Below, piece by piece: positions 1-8,281 of a DNA stretch of 64,000 bases. Each line of letters begins with the position of its first letter. Position 1 is the first letter of the stretch. Location: contig NZ_ACJN02000001.1 of assembly GCF_000174435.1 (NCBI RefSeq), positions 919,658 to 983,657 on the forward strand. The letters run 5' to 3'. Both the position numbers and the translations under genes were made by a program. The DNA comes from Desulfonatronospira thiodismutans ASO3-1. GTDB lineage: Bacteria > Desulfobacterota > Desulfovibrionia > Desulfovibrionales > Desulfonatronovibrionaceae. The notes under the pieces are model-generated. The model ran no database searches. It was not told where the DNA came from and saw nothing but the letters and a program-made list of their open reading frames with translations.

Positions 1-2
1 AC

Positions 3-779
3 ACCCTGGAAAACTGTCGCAAGGCCCTGGAACACGCCAGGCTTACCACTCCCCCCAGGATGGCCTGCTTTGACTCCCTGACCCTGACCGTGAGCGCGGA
101 CTCCCTGTTCAGCCAGGGGGACACCTTTGCCGCACTGGAGGAATACAAGCAGGCCCTGGCCGCAGATGAAAACAATCTTCTGGCCCGCAACTCCCTGGCC
201 ATATGCTATGCCCGCCTGGGCAGGCTGGAGCTGGCCAGGCAGCATTTTCAGGAAATCACTGACAAAGACAGCGAAAACCTCATGGCCTGGTACAATTTGG
301 GCTGCGTCTGTCTCAAGCAGGGTGATTCCCTTGAGGCTGCAAACCTTTTTGCAAAGTGCCTTGAAATCGATTCCTCCCACGCATTCAGCCTGCTAAGACT
401 TGGCCAGCTGGCTGAAAACAGCGCGGATTTTGAAAAGGCAGCCCGGTGCTACCAGGAGGCGGGACAAACCAGGGATGGAGCCGGCCTTGCCCCCAGGCAC
501 CTGGCCAGGCTTGCCTGGAAGCAGGACCAGAAGGAACAGAGCAGGGAATTTCTGCACCAGGCCCTGCTGCAGGATCCCAGGGACGCTTTTTCCCTGAACC
601 TCATGGCCAGGATGTACCTGCAAAGCGGGGATGATCCGGAAATAGCCGAATCCCTGGCCAGGCAGAGCGTGGCCCTTAGACCCGATGTGAGTGAATTCTG
701 GCTGGATCTGGCTGATATTTTCAAGGCCAGAGACAAGTCAGAGCAGGAGGCCCAAGCCAGGGCCAGGGCTCATGGATGA
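3..779 (+). CDS. TPR protein, C-terminal part (gene cut by window edge)
   Basis: The reading frame is open from base 3, so the gene starts outside the window and the ATG at 60 is probably internal. From about residue 34 the visible protein consists of 34-residue helical repeats with TPR spacing (EYKQAL..., NSLAICYARLG, AWYNLGCVCLKQGD, SLLRLGQLA). The stretch before the repeats (CRKALEHARL...FDSLTLTVSADSLFSQGD) resembles the junction seen in Desulfovibrio proteins that join a GGDEF-type domain to TPRs. That assignment is from memory and the catalytic part is not in view. It is likely a cytoplasmic scaffold or signalling protein; its partner is unknown. It converges with the M20 gene, 8 bp away. 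Confidence 0.6.
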   Translation, partial: TLENCRKALEHARLTTPPRMACFDSLTLTVSADSLFSQGDTFAALEEYKQALAADENNLLARNSLAICYARLGRLELARQHFQEITDKDSENLMAWYNLGCVCLKQGDSLEAANLFAKCLEIDSSHAFSLLRLGQLAENSADFEKAARCYQEAGQTRDGAGLAPRHLARLAWKQDQKEQSREFLHQALLQDPRDAFSLNLMARMYLQSGDDPEIAESLARQSVALRPDVSEFWLDLADIFKARDKSEQEAQARARAHG

Positions 780-787
780 GTGATATT

Positions 788-1948
788 TCAGGTGCCTTTG
801 TCCTGATGCAGCGCCTTTAAAATACAGGCCGCAGTGAGAGCGCATCTCTGGGTCAGGCTGTTTTTTAAAATGTATTCCGAGGGGCTGTGATCATGATCCC
901 CCAACGGCCCCAGGCCGTCCAGCACCGGCAGTCCCATGGCGGCGATAAAATTGGCATCGGACACTCCTCCGCGCACCTCCTGGCCAATGGCGATCCCGAG
1001 TTCCTCTGCAGCCTCCCGGGCAAGACCATACAGTGCTTCACCCTGTTTTCCCCGGGGCATTGGGGGACGTGAAGAAACCACTTCCCAGGTACAGCTTGTT
1101 CCCGGGACTTGAGAAGTCTTTAGTATACTTTGTATTCTGTCCTGCAGCACTTTTTCCTCTCCTGTGTCCTGGTATCGAATATCCACTTCCAGCAATGCTT
1201 TTTCCGGGATGCAGTTGGGCCTTGTTCCGCCCTGGACCCTGCCCACATTGACCTGGATGCGTGGTGGACTGTTCAACTCTTCCAGGGACAGCACCTTGTG
1301 CGCGGCCTCCACAACAGCACTTGGCTTAGAACTTCCGGAAAAATTCCCTGCATGGCCTCCCTGTCCCCATACCTGCACCTGCAGGCCGATTTTTCCTTTG
1401 CGGCCCACGACAAGCTCCCCGTCAAGACCGCCTCCTTCCAGGACCAGGGCCATTTTGTTCTTTTGGCTTAATTCTCCTATCAATCCCCGGGAATAAGGCG
1501 AGCCCACCTCCTCGTCGGAGTTGCACAAAAAAGTCACTGCCAGATCCTGGAGCATGCCGAACCTGGCCAGGGCCTTGAGGGCAAACACCCCCACAACCAG
1601 ACCGCCCTTCATGTCCAGGACCCCGGGGCCGTAGGCGCATGTCTCGTCCTCCTGGAACCAGTCGAATGAAGTATCTGCAGCAAATACCGTGTCCATGTGC
1701 CCCACCAGGAGCAGGCCCTTTTGTTCCCCGGCTTTGGGGGTCCGGGCAATGACCATGTTGCCGCAGTGAGTAAAAGGAACAACCCGGCTGTCCATCCCTG
1801 TACCGGCCAGAATTCCGGCCATGGTTTCAGCCATGCGGTCCAGGCCCTCTTTGTTGTGACTGCCGCTCTGGATGAGCACCAGCTGCCTCAAAAGGTCCAG
1901 CATTTCCTGCTGCCTGGAATATATATCCTCTGCAATTTTTTGTATCAT
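788..1948 (-). CDS. M20 family metallo-hydrolase (carboxypeptidase/deacylase)
   Basis: Zinc-dependent amidohydrolase of the M20 family (glutamate carboxypeptidase/ArgE/DapE/YodQ type), predicted cytosolic. Visible motifs are GHMDTV (about residues 83-88), the bridging Asp in VLDMKGG (about 112), the general-base pair in SDEEVG (about 146) and a C-terminal metal His in DHDHSPSEY. The dimerisation domain sits between them. An in-frame GTG at 1981 would add 11 residues, but that stretch lies in a dispersed repeat, so I prefer the ATG at 1948. No good Shine-Dalgarno is visible for either. The substrate is unknown. It lies next to a lysine-2,3-aminomutase homologue, which recalls the Bacillus subtilis yodQ-yodP-kamA cluster, where an M20 enzyme also accompanies KamA. 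Confidence 0.8.
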   Translation of the reverse strand: MIQKIAEDIYSRQQEMLDLLRQLVLIQSGSHNKEGLDRMAETMAGILAGTGMDSRVVPFTHCGNMVIARTPKAGEQKGLLLVGHMDTVFAADTSFDWFQEDETCAYGPGVLDMKGGLVVGVFALKALARFGMLQDLAVTFLCNSDEEVGSPYSRGLIGELSQKNKMALVLEGGGLDGELVVGRKGKIGLQVQVWGQGGHAGNFSGSSKPSAVVEAAHKVLSLEELNSPPRIQVNVGRVQGGTRPNCIPEKALLEVDIRYQDTGEEKVLQDRIQSILKTSQVPGTSCTWEVVSSRPPMPRGKQGEALYGLAREAAEELGIAIGQEVRGGVSDANFIAAMGLPVLDGLGPLGDHDHSPSEYILKNSLTQRCALTAACILKALHQDKGT

Positions 1949-1955
1949 GGGCTTG

Positions 1956-2340
1956 GTTTTTTTATTGTGTTGCGGGTGCACTTCGCTTTAGCGACTTACT
2001 GCTAAAAGCCTGTCAGAAAAAACAAGAAACTTAGACAGGATTAACAGGATTGACAGGATAAGCAATCAGCGGCCGGAAGCCGCAGATTGCATTAACCATC
2101 CAGCACTCACTTTCTTCTGGGATTCATGAGAGCCGGAAAAAAGTGAGTGCTGGAGTGATAACCTTTTGGCCTGGCTTCCGGCTTGTCCTGTTGAATAGCT
2201 CGAAGAGCTAGCCCGCAGGGCATTCAACCGGGGCCAGGACAAAATGATTTTTTTCTTTATCCATCTCTTAATCCTGTTAATCCTGTCAAATAGCTCTTTT
2301 CTTTATTGGGTTGCGGGCGTAGCCCGCCTTAGATTCATGT
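1956..2340. repeat. Modular palindromic repeat, copy A
   Basis: Gene-free stretch between the M20 gene and kamA1. Its framework matches 57183-57437: CTTACTGCT near 1996, TTAGACAGGATTAACAGG near 2031, CCTTTTGGCCTGGCTTCCGG near 2163, CTTAATCCTGTTAATCCTG near 2266, and TTGCGGGC...GCCCGCCTTAGA at the end. The GACAGGATTAACAGGATTG arm is an inverted copy of the ATCCTGTTAATCCTGTCAA arm. This copy holds three extra hairpins: GCAATC...GATTGC (about 2061-2091), CCAGCACTCACTTT...AAAGTGAGTGCTGG (about 2100-2155) and GTTGAAT...ATTCAAC (about 2192-2230). No protein-coding content is evident. Confidence 0.75.
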
Positions 2341-2341
2341 A

Positions 2342-3910
2342 TCATTTCGCTTCATACCTCTTCAGTCCCCACCGGGAATCTGAATACACCTCAGGGTCTG
2401 CATCAGGATACCTGACCTGCTCACCGCTCCATGGCTTCTGCAGGATGATATCACCCTGCTCCCGGTCCAGGACATTGCTGCGGTGAAGGGGAATCTTGCC
2501 CCCGGCGGTGGCTATGTACCTGGGTATGGCATCCCCGGATATGTTTCCGTACATGCCCTCCACTATATCCCGGCCCTTTTCCACCGGCACCCGCAAGTGA
2601 CTGAACTGGGGATTGCGGTAACTGCAGTTAAAAATGTAATAGGGCCGGACATAAGCTTCCTGGATGGTTTCACACAGGTGAGCCATCTTGACGAAGCTGT
2701 CGTTTATGCCTTTCAACAGCACCGCCTGGTTGAGCACTGCAGAAACAGCCTTGGAGATCCGCCTGAAAGCCTCCCTGGACACTGGAGTGATCTCCTGGGC
2801 GGTATTGATCTGGGTCACCACGCGCACCGGCTTTTTGTCGTTGCTTTCCTCCAAAATATCCAGAAGCTCCTGATCCACCCGCTGGGGAGTAGTCACCGGG
2901 ATCCTGGTGCCCAGGCGCTTTATCCGCACATGTTCCATGCCGTCCAGTTCAGAAAGCATGTACCGCAACACCTTGTCGGGCAGCATAAAAGCATCCCCGC
3001 CCGTTATCAAGACATCCCTGATGCGCCTGTCCCTCCGGATGTAATCCAGGGCCTCGGAGTAGGCCTGCTCGGGGTAGATGCGGTCCTTTTTGCCGATATG
3101 GGCTATGCGCAGGCAATGGGTGCAGTACATGGCGCACATGTTTGTGGCCTTGATGGTTACCACCCTGGGGTAAAACTGGTCAATAAGCCTGGCCGGGGAA
3201 TGATCCGCCGCCACCGGGGGCATCTCCACCCCTGCATTGTCCACCATTTCTCCTGTAGGTACAGATTGCAGCAGAACTGGATCGTCCAGGCTTTCCGGCA
3301 TTATCAGGCCTGCATAATAAGGAGTAAGCCGCATGCGGTAATCTTTGGTCACCCTACCCACTTCTTCCAGTGCCCCGGCGGGAAGATTCAAAATGGATTC
3401 CAGGGTCCGGGGGGACTCAATGGCATATCTGAGCTGTCCGGAAAAAGAATTCCACTCCTGCATGGACATGTCCAGAACCTCTCTGATGCGGGCGTGATTT
3501 TCCTGGATGCGCTCCCAGAGCATGATCCCGCTTGGTGCCTCCCTGTCACGGTCCTCCAGGTAACTATCTACCCTGCCCCCTGCCTGCTGCACAATGAAAG
3601 CAGCCTGATTCACCCGGCCGCCCAGGCTTACCCTGTGCTCGTCCAGGTCCTGGTGCTTGATGGCCAGCCCCACGGCATCGCTTCGCGCCAGCCCCAGACA
3701 GTCGGGGCTCAGGCCGCTGTCCATCCTGGCCTGCTTCAAATAAAGAAAAAGATCCACAATATCCTGAACAGAGCTGCCTGAACGGGCCTTTACCAGCATC
3801 TCCTGCACAGCGGGGCCGTATCCTGATTCGTCCTCCTTATCTTTTCCTGTGTAGAGAAAATCCAGCAATTCTTCAGTATATTCATCGAGATCTTCTTTGA
3901 AGTTCATCAC
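2342..3910 (-). CDS. KamA family radical SAM aminomutase homologue with long N-terminal extension (kamA1)
   Basis: Homologue of lysine/glutamate 2,3-aminomutases, which move an alpha-amino group to the beta carbon using a 4Fe-4S cluster, SAM and PLP. The cluster motif is CAMYCTHC (C259, C263, C266). LITGGD follows at 301-306, and the probable PLP lysine is K472 in TAGGKIP. About 200 residues precede the core, so at 522 residues it is longer than clostridial KAM (about 416). By eye, one substrate-binding Asp of KAM (the GxND motif, here GIND at 401-404) is kept. The second, just before the PLP loop, is Thr with two residues deleted. The substrate may therefore not be free lysine. Its start abuts the stop of the upstream ATP-grasp gene, so the two form one operon. 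Confidence 0.8.
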   Translation of the reverse strand: MMNFKEDLDEYTEELLDFLYTGKDKEDESGYGPAVQEMLVKARSGSSVQDIVDLFLYLKQARMDSGLSPDCLGLARSDAVGLAIKHQDLDEHRVSLGGRVNQAAFIVQQAGGRVDSYLEDRDREAPSGIMLWERIQENHARIREVLDMSMQEWNSFSGQLRYAIESPRTLESILNLPAGALEEVGRVTKDYRMRLTPYYAGLIMPESLDDPVLLQSVPTGEMVDNAGVEMPPVAADHSPARLIDQFYPRVVTIKATNMCAMYCTHCLRIAHIGKKDRIYPEQAYSEALDYIRRDRRIRDVLITGGDAFMLPDKVLRYMLSELDGMEHVRIKRLGTRIPVTTPQRVDQELLDILEESNDKKPVRVVTQINTAQEITPVSREAFRRISKAVSAVLNQAVLLKGINDSFVKMAHLCETIQEAYVRPYYIFNCSYRNPQFSHLRVPVEKGRDIVEGMYGNISGDAIPRYIATAGGKIPLHRSNVLDREQGDIILQKPWSGEQVRYPDADPEVYSDSRWGLKRYEAK

Positions 3911-5305
3911 TTATTCCCTTATGGTTATAGATTCTTCCAGCATGAATTTGCCCAGGCTTATATCCCTGTCCAGATCTTCCCGGTTGGTGGCCACCGCCAC
4001 TATCCGGCCCAGGAAAGAACCGGGCATAACACATCGCTTATGCCCGGGATGCTCCACAATGATCATCCTGTGCTCAAGACCTTTCTGACGGACCTGCCTG
4101 AAGAGCTCCCTCTCGTCTTCGTCCATGGGCAGAAAGTAATTTGTCACCACCTCACGCTCCACCTTGAAATTATAGGTGCGCCAGAAAAGCCCCTGTATGG
4201 CTTCCTTGATCTCCTGCCTTCCCGGGGGCAGCCTGTTGTGCACCACGGCATGATACTCCATCTCCATAAGGGAGGGAGCACCCGGGGGCAGGGCATTTTC
4301 CAGGGTACAGCACATCTCCATGGTGGTTCCCTGTTTGCGGGCGTTAACTTCCACAAAAAAAATCCGGCCCTGATTATCAACTATAAAATCACACCCGAAA
4401 ATGCCCCTGTACCCGCTCCTTCCCAGTACACGCCCCACCATGCGGGCATGTTCCCTGACCTCTGCCTGCTCTTTATGGGACAGGGAAGAAGGAAAAGCCG
4501 AACCGCGGAAACTGTTTTTATTTTCAATCTCCTGGTCGGCGATGGCCGCTATGAATACGTCGTCCTCGTTGCCCACAACTCCCAGGACCGTAGGATCAAG
4601 TTCATGCGGTACGTAACGGCTGATGAAGTAAGTATCCCGGCTCAAGGGCTCCTGGTCCTCAAGTTCTGGTGCGGAGCGGATTATAAAACTGTTGGCACCG
4701 GCAGCGGAATAAGGCCTGCTGACAAAAATCCCCTCTGACCATTCCTGGGCCACGCTTTCCACGCCCGCGTACAGCTCCCGGACATTTTTACAGATGCGGT
4801 AATCCATGAGCGGTACCTGCCCGCTCAACATCTGCAGCTGATAAAGCTTGTTGTTCCAGATGGAGGAAATACTCCCCTCCGGGCCAAGAAGAACGGTTCC
4901 AGGCAGCTGACAGAGTTCCAGCTGGGGCAGTGATTCATAAACATGAATGTAAAGTCTGCCCTGCCTGGCGATGAGCATTTCCGCCAGTCTTCGCACCGCG
5001 GCAGAGCGGGACACCTCGCAGGCAAACTCCTTAGCCCCCATGCGGCAGCTGTATTTCCTGCTGGTCTGATTATAAAGATTCTTGGCCAGGGGATTAATGA
5101 CCATTATATTCCTGTGGGGATAGGACTCCATTATATCCGGGACAATGGAAATGCACTCGAATTTGCGTCCATGTATCTTGCCCAGAGTCTCGGCAACAAA
5201 CTGGTTAAGGCAGTCAGCCTTGATCTCGCCTACGTAAAAAAAATACAGGACATCCTCTTTCAGATGCAAATCAGAAAAAAGGACATCCTCCTGGTCTGAA
5301 AACAT
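3911..5305 (-). CDS. ATP-grasp ligase, operon partner of kamA1
   Basis: The second half has an ATP-grasp fold. The signature GIFGCDFIVDNQGRIFFVEV runs over residues 301-320, followed by NARKQGTT; D306, E319 and N321 are the likely Mg-ATP ligands. The first 150 residues look like a pre-ATP-grasp Rossmann-like domain (LPGTVLLGPEGS). Known family members activate a carboxylate as acyl-phosphate and join it to an amine or thiol, so I infer amino-acid or peptide ligation; the substrates are unknown. The gene ends exactly where kamA1 begins, and a divergent kamA-like gene lies 484 bp upstream. A GGTGGA stretch about 9 bases before the ATG at 5305 is a plausible ribosome site. Confidence 0.7.
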   Translation of the reverse strand: MFSDQEDVLFSDLHLKEDVLYFFYVGEIKADCLNQFVAETLGKIHGRKFECISIVPDIMESYPHRNIMVINPLAKNLYNQTSRKYSCRMGAKEFACEVSRSAAVRRLAEMLIARQGRLYIHVYESLPQLELCQLPGTVLLGPEGSISSIWNNKLYQLQMLSGQVPLMDYRICKNVRELYAGVESVAQEWSEGIFVSRPYSAAGANSFIIRSAPELEDQEPLSRDTYFISRYVPHELDPTVLGVVGNEDDVFIAAIADQEIENKNSFRGSAFPSSLSHKEQAEVREHARMVGRVLGRSGYRGIFGCDFIVDNQGRIFFVEVNARKQGTTMEMCCTLENALPPGAPSLMEMEYHAVVHNRLPPGRQEIKEAIQGLFWRTYNFKVEREVVTNYFLPMDEDERELFRQVRQKGLEHRMIIVEHPGHKRCVMPGSFLGRIVAVATNREDLDRDISLGKFMLEESITIRE

Positions 5306-5789
5306 GCGTTTTTTCCACCTGACTTTTTACAATTTGATGAAAAAACCAGAGCCTGTCTTACAAATATGTAAACATGGCACTGGATTATTTGTCTTAACCC
5401 CAAAAAAATACCCGTACCAGCATTCTAAATACCTTGGAAACAGCCTGGCAAAGGGAAAATCACAGGATACAAAAACGAATATTCAAGAAACAACCCTGCA
5501 AAAAAATTCAAAAATATTTGACACAAAGCCATATTAAGTTAAATTTGAATTTTACATAGACCTGCATCAACACTGATTCGTGCCTGTGCCTGATTTTACA
5601 AGTCACCCATTTTCCAAGTGTCGCTGCAGGACAGAGATCATTAAAACCTTGCCTGCCGGCCCCTCCTTTCAATTCAATCATTTACCGGCTGAATATCTGC
5701 CCCCTGATTTCAAGGCCACAAGCGACGGCCGGCAAAAGCAGGTTTTAGTATTTCATGCATTTTTCAAACCAGTTTTAAATGGAGGCAGT
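5306..5789. promoter_or_regulatory. Divergent regulatory region with structured leader of kamA2
   Basis: 484-bp AT-rich gap between the divergent ATP-grasp and kamA2 genes. A candidate sigma70 promoter toward kamA2 is TTGACA at 5518-5523 and TAAATT at 5540-5545 (16-base spacer). It would give a leader of about 240 nt. Within that leader, 5642-5661 and 5727-5747 are near-perfect reverse complements (TAAAACCTTGCCTGCCGGCC against the complement of GGCCGGCAAAAGCAGGTTTTA), forming a long stem ending about 35 bases before the GGAGG ribosome site. It does not match any riboswitch consensus I can recall. The promoter call is by eye only. Confidence 0.4.
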
Positions 5790-6902
5790 ATGCACACACC
5801 GCAATACATAAACGACATAAATAAAGTCCCCGGTCTCACCGGCCGGGACCTGGAGCAACTTGCCCCGGTAATGGATACCTTTGAATTCAGATCCAACGAG
5901 TACTACCTGTCCTTAGTGAACTGGGACGACCCGGATGATCCCATCCGCAGGATCATCATACCTTCTGTGCAGGAACTGGACCAGTGGGGGCGTCTGGATG
6001 CATCCAACGAACAAAGCTATTCCGTCCTGCCCGGGCTTCAGCACAAGTATGTCAGCACGGCCGTATTCTTAGCCAGTGATGCCTGCGGGGGATTCTGCAG
6101 GTATTGCTTCCGCAAGAGGCTTTTCATCCATCCGGAGCAGCGCGAGGTCCTCACAGATCTGGACGCCGCCTGCGATTATGTTCGCAATCATCCGGAGATA
6201 AACAATGTCCTCATAACCGGCGGCGACGGGCTCATGCTTTCCACCTCAAGGCTGGAGAAAATCATTTCCAGACTTCGCGGAATTGATCACGTAAAAATCA
6301 TCCGCATAGGCACCAAGCTTTTGTCCTATAGTCCATACCGGGTCCTCAACGACCAGGAACTGTTGGAAATGGTCAAAAAATACAGCCTGCCGGATAAAAG
6401 GATCTACTTTATGACTCATTACACCCACCCCAGGGAAATGACCGATGTCAGCCTGGAGGCATGCGACAGGCTCATCAAGGCCGGCGGCATACTCTGCAAC
6501 CAGACCCCGATGCTCAGAGGCGTCAACGATGACCCGCAGGTCCTGGGAGAACTTTTCAACAGGCTTTCCTACATGGGGGTGGCCCCTTACTACATCTTTA
6601 TCTGCAGACCCACGGTGGGCAATAAGCCTTATGCTGTTCCCGTGGAAGAAGCCTTCAATGTTTACCAGAATGCCAGGAGCATGTGCTCCGGCCTGGGAAA
6701 ACGGGCCAAACTGGCCATGTCCCATGCCTCGGGCAAAATAGAGGCGCTGGCCATGACCGATGAAAACATCATTTTCCGCTATCACCGGGCGGCTGACCCG
6801 GACGAAAGCGGAAAGGTGCACATATGCACGCGCAATCCCAGAGCCTACTGGTTTGACGACTACAAGGAGATCGTAGAGACGTACGAGCAGCAGGAAGGTT
6901 AA
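5790..6902 (+). CDS. KamA family radical SAM protein (kamA2)
   Basis: Second radical SAM aminomutase homologue in the window, 370 residues. Cluster motif CGGFCRYC (C99, C103, C106), then VLITGGDGLM, LRGVNDD and a likely PLP lysine in SHASGKIEA near residue 315. As in kamA1, the GVND Asp is present, but no Asp is visible at the second lysine-binding site before the PLP lysine. The reading frame is open back to 5580, but the ATG at 5790 with GGAGG seven bases upstream is the clear start. It is divergently transcribed from the ATP-grasp/kamA1 operon. The product is probably a beta-amino acid or a related rearranged metabolite; a role as EpmB of EF-P modification is not supported, since no epmA or efp is nearby. 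Confidence 0.8.
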   Translation: MHTPQYINDINKVPGLTGRDLEQLAPVMDTFEFRSNEYYLSLVNWDDPDDPIRRIIIPSVQELDQWGRLDASNEQSYSVLPGLQHKYVSTAVFLASDACGGFCRYCFRKRLFIHPEQREVLTDLDAACDYVRNHPEINNVLITGGDGLMLSTSRLEKIISRLRGIDHVKIIRIGTKLLSYSPYRVLNDQELLEMVKKYSLPDKRIYFMTHYTHPREMTDVSLEACDRLIKAGGILCNQTPMLRGVNDDPQVLGELFNRLSYMGVAPYYIFICRPTVGNKPYAVPVEEAFNVYQNARSMCSGLGKRAKLAMSHASGKIEALAMTDENIIFRYHRAADPDESGKVHICTRNPRAYWFDDYKEIVETYEQQEG

Positions 6903-7444
6903 GCCCCAAGGTCAAAACGCCATCTGCAATATAGTTCAGGGGGATGATCATCAGGAGGTGCAAAGATACAGTGGACCCTGATGCGGGGATCTATTTCCCC
7001 GGCAAAGGCTGTAAACTCCCTCAGGTGCATCTCCTTGCAGCTGTACTCACCCAGCCCGTGTTTTTTACGTCCCTCCTGGGCCGGGCATACAGGGACGCTT
7101 AATATCATCTCTTTGTCCCCGGACTGAACATCATAGTCCAGCATCAGCCCCCAGGAAAAATATTTAAGGGCCTGCAGCAGACCCTGCAGGCCCTTTTCCT
7201 TTATGGCGAAGCGCCCGATGATGTCCCTGGCCGCCAGCCGGCCCACCTGCTCCCAGACCAGGGCGTTGACTTCTTCCGCCCCTTCCAGTCCCATCCGCTT
7301 TTCAATATTTATGAACCAGAAGGCATCTGCAAGCCTCAACTGCCAAAGCAGACTTCCGGCCAGCTTCCTCAGCTCCTCCCTGTCCATAATATCCAGGTCT
7401 TTTTCCGGCATTTTTGCCTCCCTGCCCTGATTTTTGCTTTCCAT
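6899..7444 (-). CDS. Conserved hypothetical protein, possibly DUF6125-like
   Basis: Predicted soluble cytoplasmic protein of 181 residues (170 if translation begins at the second Met, MPEKDLDIMDREEL). The segment LADAFWFINIEKRMGLEGAE followed by VNALVWEQVG resembles bacterial proteins annotated DUF6125, which share a W-x-x-x-E-x-x-x-G-x-E/D pattern. The match is from memory and weak. It is convergent with kamA2: the two stop regions overlap by 4 bp. Cysteines occur near the C-terminus (VPVCPAQ, YSCKEMH, VHCIFA, LYCRWRF), but there is no clean metal motif. I do not assign a function. Confidence 0.5.
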   Translation of the reverse strand: MESKNQGREAKMPEKDLDIMDREELRKLAGSLLWQLRLADAFWFINIEKRMGLEGAEEVNALVWEQVGRLAARDIIGRFAIKEKGLQGLLQALKYFSWGLMLDYDVQSGDKEMILSVPVCPAQEGRKKHGLGEYSCKEMHLREFTAFAGEIDPRIRVHCIFAPPDDHPPELYCRWRFDLGA

Positions 7445-7566
7445 ATGCTTTACATACTGTTAAGGTAGAAAAGTCATTTACGGGATATATTGCCTTCCCC
7501 ATCAATGAATACTCTTGCGGCCCGGTCTCAACCCTATCTGCAACAAACACAAAGGACAATACATAT

Positions 7567-7881
7567 ATGGAAGAACTGAAAAAATTCAAAAATCTGCCCA
7601 TAGACTGGGACGTGGAGCCTGCAGACGCAGTGGCCATGCACCTGGAATGGGGCAATACCGGATATTCCGGCAAACACCATGACTCAGACTCGGAAACATA
7701 CTTTTTCTGTATAGATTCCTGGCAGGAGCCCTATATCCTGCGTCTGCAGAAAATGACCAAGGACGGGTCCGAGTCCTTATATGAAATGGAACTGCCCAGG
7801 GAATTCTGGGACTGCTGCAGGGCCAGGGGAGTGCATGGACTTCCGCCGGAAGTCAAGGAATGGCTGCAGAAATGGTTTTAG
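7567..7881 (+). CDS. Small DVU0772-family-like protein
   Basis: 104-residue acidic, tryptophan-rich protein beginning MEELKKFKNLPIDWDVEPAD. The IDWD...P..AV.M.LEWGN opening resembles the Desulfovibrio small-protein family named after DVU0772 (recalled, not searched). The frame is open back to 7414, but the upstream part overlaps the divergent neighbour. The ATG at 7567 has AAAGGA about eight bases before it and yields the conserved-looking start. The C-terminal region ends EVKEWLQKWF. There is no signal peptide or membrane segment. Function unknown; family members appear mainly in sulfate-reducing Deltaproteobacteria, which supports the taxonomic guess. Confidence 0.55.
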   Translation: MEELKKFKNLPIDWDVEPADAVAMHLEWGNTGYSGKHHDSDSETYFFCIDSWQEPYILRLQKMTKDGSESLYEMELPREFWDCCRARGVHGLPPEVKEWLQKWF

Positions 7882-7962
7882 TTTCTGCCGGACACATTAC
7901 CAGGAATACACCTGATACAGGGCAGGTTCTTCTTATAACCGACCGTAAGAAGGACTGGTCTT

Positions 7963-8214
7963 TCATCCGGGAGCAACCCTGACAATTTCGGCCTTTTTGT
8001 TGTACACCTCGTGTACTTCGGCATAGGTTTTCCCGATGCCGGACACGGCAGACTTTTCCCTTTTTTTTCGTCCATATTCAGACTTTTGTTTCTGCCCAAG
8101 GCCTTCCCGGCGGTCATCCGAATCAATCCTGATCTCCCGGCCGGCCTTTTGCAGTTGTGTCTGAATCTCGTGGCGACTTTTAGGGGAAATCTGGAAATAA
8201 CTGGGTACCAGCAT
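7963..8214 (-). CDS. Small basic hypothetical protein with strong ribosome site
   Basis: 83-residue lysine/arginine-rich protein (MLVPSYFQISPKSRHEIQTQ...). An excellent Shine-Dalgarno, AAGGAGGTG, sits six bases before the ATG at 8214, which is the main reason to accept it. The middle is highly charged (DSDDRREGLGQKQKSEYGRK), followed by VYNKKAEIVRVAPG. This composition would suit a small nucleic-acid-binding or regulatory protein, but I recognise no family. It is divergent from the GNAT-like gene at 8282. A competing antisense frame at 8011-8256 is less convincing. Confidence 0.5.
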   Translation of the reverse strand: MLVPSYFQISPKSRHEIQTQLQKAGREIRIDSDDRREGLGQKQKSEYGRKKREKSAVSGIGKTYAEVHEVYNKKAEIVRVAPG

Positions 8215-8281
8215 ATTGCACCTCCTTGTTTATTTCCTTATACACCTTATCGGTAGTTTCCCCAGTAACCTTTAGCCTGTT

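Noticed and set aside
5304-5537. 77-residue frame in the kamA divergent region
   Set aside because: No ribosome site, low-complexity lysine/threonine/glutamine composition and overlap with the candidate promoter.
2342-6902. EpmB-type EF-P beta-lysylation system
   Set aside because: EpmB proteins are shorter and linked to epmA or efp; neither is in the window and the two proteins differ from that family in size and context.
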